Assembly: GCA_022563275.1 (NCBI GenBank)
Contig: JADFNR010000072.1
Span: 1-17,634 of the forward strand
DNA: 17,634 nucleotides
Direction of reading: 5' to 3'
Source: Chloroflexota bacterium
Lineage (GTDB): Bacteria; Chloroflexota; Dehalococcoidia; UBA3495
A program made the translations under genes and the position numbers. Shown piece by piece: positions 1 through 5,915 of this stretch (its first letter is position 1; every line of letters starts with the position of its first letter). Below the pieces are notes generated by a model, which made no database searches, was not told the DNA's origin, and worked only from the letters and a program-made list of their open reading frames with translations.

Positions 1-444
1 CGCCTGCATGATACCCAGAAACTCGTCGGTCATCGCCCCACGTTGATGGTAGTCCAACCCCAATATCTGGAACTCTTTCTCCAGCCAACCCACTCCCACG
101 CCGCAGATGATACGGCCGCCGGTCAGGACGTCCAGCGAAGCGAACATCTTGGCTTGGACCACCGGGTTCCGGTAGGGCAGGATGATCACCGTGCTGCCGA
201 GCTTGATGCGGCTGGTGCAGGCCGCCAGGAATCCCAGCAGGGTCATGGTCTCCAGGAACGGTTCGTCCGTTGGCCGGGAGAACGACCCGTCGCTGGTGTA
301 GGGGTACTGGTCCGTGCCTTCCGTGGGCAATACGATATGGTCGCCGGCCAAGACCGACTCAAAGCCCAGTTCTTCCGCAGTCTCCACGAATCGTCTCAGC
401 CCCGGTACGTCCGGTATCCGGGGAATCGATAGTCCTATTTCCAA
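1..444 (-). CDS. Luciferase-like (LLM class) F420/flavin-dependent oxidoreductase, 5' part
   Basis: The gene is cut by the window edge: the first 148 codons are present and the frame is open to position 1. The start is TTG at 444-442, preceded by a consensus AGGAGG (453-458 on this strand) at 8 nt spacing; no ATG fits as well. The protein begins MEIGLSIPRIPDV and continues with AEELGFESVLAGDHI, then KLGSTVIILPYRNPVVQAK and LDVLTGGRIICGVGVGW. These are the beta-strand and cofactor-loop signatures of bacterial luciferase-like TIM-barrel enzymes. The GVGVGWLEKEF stretch is typical of the subgroup annotated as F420-dependent, often acting on small organic substrates. The substrate cannot be told from this fragment, and FMN rather than F420 use is possible. 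It lies downstream of the lipoprotein gene on the same strand but seems to have its own promoter. Confidence 0.85.
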   Translation of the reverse strand, partial: MEIGLSIPRIPDVPGLRRFVETAEELGFESVLAGDHIVLPTEGTDQYPYTSDGSFSRPTDEPFLETMTLLGFLAACTSRIKLGSTVIILPYRNPVVQAKMFASLDVLTGGRIICGVGVGWLEKEFQILGLDYHQRGAMTDEFLGIMQA

Positions 445-504
445 AGTTGTTGCCTCCTATGGATGGTAGTTGATTCTAGTTTGCAACGCCCAGGGCCGCA
501 GAGG

Positions 505-534
505 AGTATAAACCCGGCGCTCATCACCGGGCAA
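505..534 (-). promoter_or_regulatory. Possible promoter of the luciferase-like oxidoreductase gene
   Basis: On the minus strand TTGCCC (534-529) and TATACT (510-505) are separated by 18 nt. Transcription would start near 498, about 54 nt ahead of the TTG start codon. The match is moderate and the site overlaps a terminator-like hairpin, so only one of the two readings may be real. Confidence 0.3.
509..531 (-). terminator. Terminator-like hairpin after the lamin-tail lipoprotein gene
   Basis: Read on the minus strand, CCCGGTG and CGCCGGG (531-525 and 519-513) form a 7-bp stem, with one G-T pair, around a 5-nt loop, followed by TTTAT. It lies about 20 nt after the lipoprotein stop codon and ahead of the oxidoreductase gene. 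The T tract is short, so termination may be weak. Confidence 0.4.
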
Positions 535-552
535 AGATAGCTGAAGGAATCG

Positions 553-1398
553 CTAGCAGCCGGGTGGGTAGGACTTGGTGGAAACCACGGCCCCGCTAGG
601 GTCGATCAGGGCCGCGGTGTCCGGATCTGAATTGTTCCAGATCGAAGACTTCCGCTGGAAGGAGAACCCTCCCGATTCCGGATGGTCTTCGTTGGTGTAG
701 ACCCGCACCGTCGCCTGGGGCTGCAGCTCATATGCTGGGAACACGAACTCGGGGGAGCCGTCGGACTGATCGACCAGCCGCCATCCCAACAGGTCAACGG
801 CGGCTGGGCCCTGGTTCAGCACTTGGACAAACTCGTCGGCTTCGGTGGTCCGGACTACCCCGTCGAAAAATATGCATTCGATGATCAAATCTGCCGCGGG
901 TGAGGGCGCCTGAGGGGCAGGTGTAGGAGTAGGGGTAGGGGCAGACGTTGGCGCAGGGGTAGGAGTAGACGTTGGCGCGGGGGCGGGGGCGGGGGAAGGG
1001 GTAGGAGCAGGCGTAGACGTAGGAGTGGGGGCAAGCGTCGGGGCCGGTTGAGGTGTATCCGTTGACGCCGGAGCTATCGTTACCCTCACCACCGGCGTAT
1101 CTGCGGCCGGGCCCGCCGTGGGCTCGAGCCGATGGCCCGAATCAACTGCCGGGGCTGCTGTCGTCCCGTCAATCACCGCCGGACGGGTAGGCGTGACGCC
1201 GGGCGCTGGGACCGCGGTGGACGGCGATGCGGTGGCGACGATTGTTGGCGGAACGGACGTCGCCGTTGCCTGCGTTGTGGGTGAAGGGGCGGCTGTGATT
1301 ATCACGGTGCGGGTGGGCTCCGGGCCTCCGCATCCGAAGGCCAACGCCATCAGCGACAGGACTGCCACTGCTAATGGGAAACATCGGTTGGCCTTCAA
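553..1398 (-). CDS. Stalked lipoprotein with C-terminal lamin-tail (LTD) domain
   Basis: 281 residues. The start is TTG at 1398-1396 with GGGAG 7 nt upstream. Residues 1-22 form a lipoprotein signal peptide with a lipobox-like LAFGC and modified Cys23. Residues about 25-165 are a low-complexity Pro/Thr/Ala/Ser stalk that includes two 24-bp tandem DNA units (932-955 and 956-979). From about residue 167 the protein resembles a lamin-tail domain: EFVQVLNQG, then DLLGWRLVD, a VRVYT strand, SSIWNNSDPDTAALID and a final YPPGC. Bacterial lamin-tail domains are small immunoglobulin-like folds on secreted or surface proteins. The protein is probably anchored outside the cytoplasmic membrane with the domain displayed on the stalk. 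The ligand is unknown. The two cysteines of the domain (in IIECIFF and YPPGC) could form a disulfide. The gene is divergent from the double-domain gene at 1572. Confidence 0.82.
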   Translation of the reverse strand: MKANRCFPLAVAVLSLMALAFGCGGPEPTRTVIITAAPSPTTQATATSVPPTIVATASPSTAVPAPGVTPTRPAVIDGTTAAPAVDSGHRLEPTAGPAADTPVVRVTIAPASTDTPQPAPTLAPTPTSTPAPTPSPAPAPAPTSTPTPAPTSAPTPTPTPAPQAPSPAADLIIECIFFDGVVRTTEADEFVQVLNQGPAAVDLLGWRLVDQSDGSPEFVFPAYELQPQATVRVYTNEDHPESGGFSFQRKSSIWNNSDPDTAALIDPSGAVVSTKSYPPGC

Positions 1399-1461
1399 CG
1401 ATTTACTCCCGTGACTGGGTTGCCTTTAAGATCTTGCCTGCGCCAAAGCTATCTTAACGAT

Positions 1462-1489
1462 TTGCGGAGCGCAATGCGCGTGCTATAAT
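1462..1489 (+). promoter_or_regulatory. Strong extended -10 promoter with overlapping palindrome
   Basis: TTGCGG (1462-1467) and a perfect TATAAT (1484-1489) are separated by 16 nt, with a TG one base before the -10 (TGCTATAAT, an extended -10). The start of transcription would be near 1496, giving a 5' untranslated region of about 75 nt for the gene at 1572. The -35 region lies inside the palindrome TTGCGgagCGCAA (1462-1474), which could be an operator. Confidence 0.72.
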
Positions 1490-1502
1490 CATTTCAAATT
1501 AC

Positions 1503-1532
1503 GGCTGGGGGGCCTGGGATTCCAGGCCAGCC
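1503..1532 (+). promoter_or_regulatory. Hairpin at the 5' end of the transcript
   Basis: GGCCTGG (1511-1517) and CCAGGCC (1522-1528) form a perfect 7-bp stem with a GATT loop. The stem is extended by GGCT/AGCC (1503-1506 and 1529-1532) across a GGGG bulge. It begins about 7 nt after the predicted transcription start. Hairpins in this position are known to protect mRNAs from 5' decay; a protein-binding or regulatory role is also possible. It does not cover the ribosome binding site at 1560-1566. Confidence 0.5.
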
Positions 1533-1571
1533 AAAGATTAGACACCCATAGGAAAATTTAGGAGGTCAACC

Positions 1572-2384
1572 ATGGAGAAAGGTGGAACGACTTTTGATGC
1601 CGGTCCGGTAGAGATCGCGATGAGCTACCGCACAGAGATAATGGACGACCAGGGACTTTGCGTCCAGGTCTATTCCGAGGTCGATGGCAAGGACACCGAG
1701 ATCCTGCGCTTCGACTGCTTCGACCAGGCCCCGCATTACCATTACGGACCCGAGAACCACAACATCCGGCTGTTCATGGACAAGACCACGGCGGGCAACC
1801 CGCTGGGATGGACCATCAACAACCTGCGCAACAACCTGGAGTCCATGGTCCGCCGGGCCGGCTACGAAGACCTGGCTGATTCTCTGAAGAAGACCCCGGT
1901 GAAGAAGGCCGTGTTGGACAAGGTTGAGGACAAGGCCCGTGATATGGTCCGGGAAGAGCGCCGCACCGTTCACCACATGATGCCTGAGTTGGTCGATGGC
2001 GATAAGATCCAAGCCGGAAACATCCGATTCGGCCTGGAATACCGCCACCTGCCCCAGATCAACGACGAGGGGATGGCCATTCACGTCCTTTCCGACATCG
2101 CGGGTCAAGAAGTGGAGGTGCTGGCCTTCGACTGTTTCCAGAACGCCCCTCACTACCACTACGGCCCCCGCAACCAAGACGTCCGCATCTATTGGGACGT
2201 GACCACCTCCGGCGAGACCTTGAAGTGGACTCTGGACCAGTTCAAGGGCGGCAAGCTCAAGTCCATGATCGAGCGGGCCGGCTACCCCAGCATCGCCTCC
2301 GAGTTGGACGAAGACTTGATCCAAGCCGTGATGCCCAAGATCGAGAAACGGTCCTGGGACCTGGTAGCGCTGAACAACAAGTAA
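1572..2384 (+). CDS. Uncharacterised protein with two copies of an APHYHYGP domain
   Basis: 270 residues; ATG preceded by AGGAGGT at 5 nt spacing. There is no signal peptide or membrane segment, so it is likely cytoplasmic. The protein is an internal duplication: residues about 17-128 and 153-267 align with an offset of 139. Each copy has a CVQVYSEVDG- or AIHVLSDIAG-type strand pair, then FDCF (47-50 and 186-189), APHYHYGP (53-60 and 192-199), N-x-x-I/V-R, a W-T turn, SMV/IRAGY-like helix and a charged C-terminal helix. The invariant His-Tyr-His-Tyr and nearby Cys could bind a metal or form an active site, but no function is known to me and I assign none. The gene is alone between its own promoter and terminator. 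A long antisense frame over it is a codon-bias shadow. Confidence 0.85.
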   Translation: MEKGGTTFDAGPVEIAMSYRTEIMDDQGLCVQVYSEVDGKDTEILRFDCFDQAPHYHYGPENHNIRLFMDKTTAGNPLGWTINNLRNNLESMVRRAGYEDLADSLKKTPVKKAVLDKVEDKARDMVREERRTVHHMMPELVDGDKIQAGNIRFGLEYRHLPQINDEGMAIHVLSDIAGQEVEVLAFDCFQNAPHYHYGPRNQDVRIYWDVTTSGETLKWTLDQFKGGKLKSMIERAGYPSIASELDEDLIQAVMPKIEKRSWDLVALNNK

Positions 2385-2407
2385 ATTCAGCCAACTCAGT
2401 AGCTTAG

Positions 2408-2445
2408 AATATGCCCGGTCCTTCAAACGAAGGACCGGGCATATT
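2408..2445 (+). terminator. Perfect 17-bp hairpin after the double-domain gene
   Basis: AATATGCCCGGTCCTTC (2408-2424) pairs completely with 2429-2445 around an AAAC loop, 23 nt after the stop codon. The A/T-rich base (AATAT/ATATT) supplies only a short U run, so it may act as a terminator, an mRNA 3' stabiliser, or both. There is no gene on the other strand for it to terminate. Confidence 0.65.
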
Positions 2446-2466
2446 GCGTTGGTTGATCTTGCCACT

Positions 2467-2494
2467 TTGCTCGAACTCACCATCATGGCATAAT
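2467..2494 (+). promoter_or_regulatory. Possible promoter of the SIR2-TPR gene
   Basis: TTGCTC (2467-2472) and CATAAT (2489-2494) are separated by 16 nt. Transcription would begin at about 2501, next to a short 19-codon open frame (2502-2561) that is in frame with the SIR2-TPR gene but ends in TGA. The match to consensus is moderate. Confidence 0.4.
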
Positions 2495-2570
2495 CGACTC
2501 AATGGCGTTTAAACAGTTCGTCACCGATCTCAAATTCGCGGCGCGCAAGCCGCGCGAGTGATCCCTCCTT

Positions 2571-4259
2571 ATGACAAATTCGCTTCACAGAATAGATGCC
2601 GAAGAATTCGCCCGGCGCTTGCAGGCGTCTTTTGAGGAACCGGACCAGCGATTCGCCTTCTTCCTGGGAGCCGGCTGCTCTGTTTCGTCGGGTATACCGG
2701 CGGCAGGATCTTTGGTTAGAGACCATTGGTTGCCGCGATTGATAGCCCTTAAATCGGGGAATCGGGCTGACTTGGAAACCTGGGCGAAGGAGGAATTTCC
2801 CGGATACGAATCGGGTAATGCCGCTGATTATTACGGCGACGTTATGCAAGCACTGTTTCTAAACGCCGAACAGCGACAACTAGAGATTGAGCGCCAGTGC
2901 GAGGGTAAATTCCCCGGTTTTGGCTATGCCACCCTCGCCAATCTCGTGGCACTGGAAGGAGGACGCTTCAACGTCGTTCTCACCACCAACTTCGATGATT
3001 TGATCGCCGATGCGCTTTATCTCTACACCGAGGCCCGCCCTTTGGTCATTCTTCACGAATCTTTGGCCACTTACATCCGCCCTACGCGCACACGGCCCCT
3101 TGTAGTGAAGCTGCATGGAGACAACCGCTTATCCCCTCAAAACACCGTTTCGGAAACAGAAGAATTGTTGGCCGGCATCGGGGCTCAGGTGAGAAACCTG
3201 CTCAATGACCGGGGTTTGATATTCGTCGGTTACGGTGGAAATGACAAAGGGATCGAGAGAATGCTTCGTTGTTTGCCACCTGAAGCCCTCCCACTGGGAA
3301 TCTACTGGGTAAGCGGGACTGAACCCCAAGGGGAGATACGCGATTGGCTGGAGTCCCGGGAGGCGGTCTGGGTTGAGAAGGGCGATTTCGACGAACTGAT
3401 GTTGTTGGTTAGGGATGTGTTCAGCCTCCGCCACCCCGACCAGAGGCGATTCGAAAGGGTCTTCGAGCAATATATGGACACCTACAAGACCCTCTCGGCC
3501 AAAGTCGAATCCCTTCCAGACACAGATCCCGACGCATCCGCGCTTAAACAGGCTGTAGTGCGTACCGACCAGTCCTTCCCTGATTGGTGGGCCGTGGGAC
3601 TGGCGGCTAGTCGATTTGAGGAAAGCGACCCGGATCAAGCCGATAACATTTACCGTGAGGGAGTGACGCAATTTCCTGGTTCTGCCGAGCTAATGGGCAA
3701 CTACGCCGCCTTCCTCGAAAACGTCCGTAATGACTACGACGGTGCCGAGGAGCGCTACCGCCGGGCCCTGGAAATCGAACCCAACGACGCCGATCACCTG
3801 GGCAACTATGCCAACTTCCTAAGATACGTCCGGGATGACTACGACGGGGCCGAGGATCTCTACCGCCGTTCCCTTGAAATTGTGCCCGACGACGCCGTTA
3901 CCTTGGCCAACTTCGCCGGTTTCCTTCTCGCCCAAGGACGGGATTTCGAAGGCCTGCCGATTTTAGAAAAAATTGTACTGCGAGGAACCGACCACAATCC
4001 CTATGGGATCCAAGCTGAACGCTGGTTCTACGCATTCGCACACCAAACGACGAACGAACGTGCGGAGGCCTTAAGAGAGTTGAAACAATTCCTAATTGCT
4101 GGAGGCCGATCCCCAGAATGGGATCTGGCCCCAAATATCGTACAGGCCCGCAAAGACGGCCATCCTGACGTTTCGTGGCTAGAAAAGCTCGCAGCTGTAA
4201 TCTCAGATGGCGCTGACATCGAGACCCTGGGAGACTGGCCCGACTGGCAAAACGCCTGA
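2571..4259 (+). CDS. SIR2-TPR protein, candidate anti-phage NADase
   Basis: 562 residues. Residues about 25-285 form a SIR2-like NAD-binding domain: FFLGAGCSVSSGIP (30-43, nucleotide-binding loop), TTNFDDL (138-144, with Asn140), KLHGD (180-184, with the catalytic-type His182) and FVGYGGND (218-225). All residues expected for NAD cleavage are present. Residues about 338-470 are tetratricopeptide repeats, two of them near-identical 35-residue units (375-409 and 410-444) built on NYAxFLxxVRxDYDGAE. The domain order, an NADase effector followed by a repeat sensor, matches the logic of known SIR2 defence proteins (ThsA of Thoeris, DSR1/2, Avs5), in which phage sensing triggers NAD loss. Target sensing by the TPRs is inference. 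The start at 2571 has no clear Shine-Dalgarno. No other defence or mobility gene is nearby. The gene ends 12 nt from the converging SDR gene, with no terminator between. Confidence 0.85.
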   Translation: MTNSLHRIDAEEFARRLQASFEEPDQRFAFFLGAGCSVSSGIPAAGSLVRDHWLPRLIALKSGNRADLETWAKEEFPGYESGNAADYYGDVMQALFLNAEQRQLEIERQCEGKFPGFGYATLANLVALEGGRFNVVLTTNFDDLIADALYLYTEARPLVILHESLATYIRPTRTRPLVVKLHGDNRLSPQNTVSETEELLAGIGAQVRNLLNDRGLIFVGYGGNDKGIERMLRCLPPEALPLGIYWVSGTEPQGEIRDWLESREAVWVEKGDFDELMLLVRDVFSLRHPDQRRFERVFEQYMDTYKTLSAKVESLPDTDPDASALKQAVVRTDQSFPDWWAVGLAASRFEESDPDQADNIYREGVTQFPGSAELMGNYAAFLENVRNDYDGAEERYRRALEIEPNDADHLGNYANFLRYVRDDYDGAEDLYRRSLEIVPDDAVTLANFAGFLLAQGRDFEGLPILEKIVLRGTDHNPYGIQAERWFYAFAHQTTNERAEALRELKQFLIAGGRSPEWDLAPNIVQARKDGHPDVSWLEKLAAVISDGADIETLGDWPDWQNA

Positions 4260-4271
4260 CTTACCCACCAC

Positions 4272-5066
4272 CTACATCATCGTATACCCACCGCTCACGC
4301 TCAACGTCTGCCCGGTTATGAAGCTGGCGGCGTCGGAGGATAGGAAGACCACCGCATTGGCGATCTCTGACGCTTTGGCCATGCGGCGGAGGGGGTAGCT
4401 TCGCTCCACCCGCTCGCGGACTTCGTCGGTGAAGATGTCGCGCATCTGGTTCCACATGCTCTCTTCGCTGATGGACTCATCGGCCGGCGGCACCACCAGG
4501 CCCGGACAGACCACGTTCAGCCGCAGGCCGTAACGCCCGGTCTCTCTGGCGACCGACTTGCTTAATGCGATCACCCCGGCCTTGCAGGCGGAGTAGACCG
4601 CCTCCCGGTATTCGCCCATCCGGCCGGCGTCGGATCTGATGCAGACGATGGCTCCGGCCTCTTTCTCGATCATGCCCGGCAGCACGGCGTGGATGCAGTT
4701 GATGGCGCCCCAGAGGTTCACCTGGACCTCTCGCTCCCACTCGCTTCTGGGCTTTTCCACGAACAGCCGGTCCGCGGTCCAACCCACGTTGTTCACCAGT
4801 ACGTCCACCGGCCCAAACTCGCCGATGGCCTGTTCGATCATGGAGGCCACTTTTTCCGGGTCGGTCACGTCTACGGGAATGACCTTTGCGCGGCCGCCCG
4901 TGTCCATGGCCGCCACTTCTCCGGCGACGATCTCGCCCTGGTCCGGCGCCAACTCGGCGATGGATATGTGCGACCCCTCAGCCGCGAAGGCGTGGACGAT
5001 GGCGCGGCCGATGTTGCTCCCGCCCCCGGTGACGATGACGTGTTTACCCTTTAGGCCCAATTCCAT
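4272..5066 (-). CDS. Short-chain dehydrogenase/reductase (SDR)
   Basis: 264 residues, the usual length of a classical SDR. ATG start with AAGGAG 7 nt upstream. The Rossmann nucleotide-binding motif is TGGGSNIG (13-20), NNVG lies at 92-95, and the catalytic triad is Ser145, Tyr158 and Lys162 (YSACK). The C-terminus SGGYTMM is typical of the FabG/3-hydroxyacyl dehydrogenase-like group. The reaction is NAD(P)-dependent oxidation or reduction of a hydroxyl/keto group. The substrate cannot be deduced; the acidic residue after strand 2 (AELAPDQ) would favour NAD over NADP. The enzyme is cytoplasmic. The gene lies 81 nt after the glycosyltransferase gene on the same strand and converges with the SIR2-TPR gene. 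Confidence 0.92.
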   Translation of the reverse strand: MELGLKGKHVIVTGGGSNIGRAIVHAFAAEGSHISIAELAPDQGEIVAGEVAAMDTGGRAKVIPVDVTDPEKVASMIEQAIGEFGPVDVLVNNVGWTADRLFVEKPRSEWEREVQVNLWGAINCIHAVLPGMIEKEAGAIVCIRSDAGRMGEYREAVYSACKAGVIALSKSVARETGRYGLRLNVVCPGLVVPPADESISEESMWNQMRDIFTDEVRERVERSYPLRRMAKASEIANAVVFLSSDAASFITGQTLSVSGGYTMM

Positions 5067-5147
5067 GGGGAATCTCCTTGTGATTATTTGGTCCAGCCGG
5101 CGCGGACCGTCCCTGTTGCCGTTATTGAAAAAGAACAGTGGCTAAGA

Positions 5148-5885
5148 TTACAGGGAGAGAGGGGCGGGCGGCTCGACCTGTGGAATGCCACCGAACCGAA
5201 GACGCATCAGCCCCTTGATATCTTCTTTGGCGGTGCTGGCGATATTGACGGTGCTGGCCGGGTCGTCTATCCACTTGACCGGCACCGAGGCGATGTTGAA
5301 CCCGCGCTTAGCGGCTATGACCAGCAACTCGGTGTCGAAGAACCAGTTATTGTTCTTGATATTGGGCACGATGGCCTCGGCTGTGGCACGGGTCAGGGCC
5401 TTGAAACCGCATTGGGCGTCGGGCAGGCCGGTGAAGAACATGGCGTTGATCAGCAGGTTATATCCCCGGGAGATGAACTCCCTTTTGAAGCCCCGGCTTA
5501 CCTGTGAGTCTTTGCTAAGCCTGCTGCCCACGGCGATGTGGTTCCCCGACTCTAACGCCTTGATCAGTTGGGGAAAATGTGACAGGTCAGTGGACAGGTC
5601 GGCGTCCATGTAGCTGACGATGTCGGCCTGGCTGTCCAGCCAGACTGTCCGCAGGGCCCGGCCCCGGCCTTTCTGGGGGATCCGGAGATAGAAGACCCCG
5701 GGATGCTTCCGGCAGAGCATCTCAGAAACCGCTTGGGTGCTGTCGGTGGAGGCATTGTCCGCGATAGTAACCTGCCACGGGTTGGACAGGTTGGCCTCTA
5801 AGAACTCAGTCAGGGACGCAATGGTGCGCGGGAGGACCTCTTCTTCGTTATAAACGGGGATGGTTATGTCAACAGTCGCGCTCAT
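5148..5885 (-). CDS. Family 2 glycosyltransferase, dolichyl-phosphate-sugar-synthase-like
   Basis: 245 residues; ATG start with only a weak purine-rich GAGA upstream. The GT-A fold signatures are ITIPVYNEEEVLPRTI (8-23), ADNASTDST (42-50), KGRGRALR (72-79) and the metal-binding DAD at 94-96 within YMDADLSTD. PDAQCGFKA (155-163) and a WFFDTELL helix (181-188) are characteristic of the group containing dolichyl/polyprenyl-phosphate glucosyl- and mannosyltransferases (ALG5, DPM1, GtrB-like). There are no C-terminal membrane helices, so it is probably a soluble or peripheral enzyme making a lipid-phosphate sugar at the inner face of the membrane. The sugar donor is unknown. It starts 30 nt after the purH stop codon and may be co-transcribed with purH. 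Confidence 0.88.
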   Translation of the reverse strand: MSATVDITIPVYNEEEVLPRTIASLTEFLEANLSNPWQVTIADNASTDSTQAVSEMLCRKHPGVFYLRIPQKGRGRALRTVWLDSQADIVSYMDADLSTDLSHFPQLIKALESGNHIAVGSRLSKDSQVSRGFKREFISRGYNLLINAMFFTGLPDAQCGFKALTRATAEAIVPNIKNNNWFFDTELLVIAAKRGFNIASVPVKWIDDPASTVNIASTAKEDIKGLMRLRFGGIPQVEPPAPLSL

Positions 5886-5915
5886 TCTCGTCTCAACCAG
5901 ACAGGCCGGCCGGGC

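Noticed and set aside
904..1060. Short tandem repeats that could suggest a CRISPR or satellite array
   Set aside because: They are the Pro/Thr/Ala-coding stalk of the lipoprotein; there are no regular repeat-spacer units.
1566..2486. Minus-strand frame of 306 codons opposite the double-domain gene
   Set aside because: It is antisense to a gene with a clear domain duplication, promoter and ribosome binding site. The open frame follows from codon bias, and its product has no family features or start signals.
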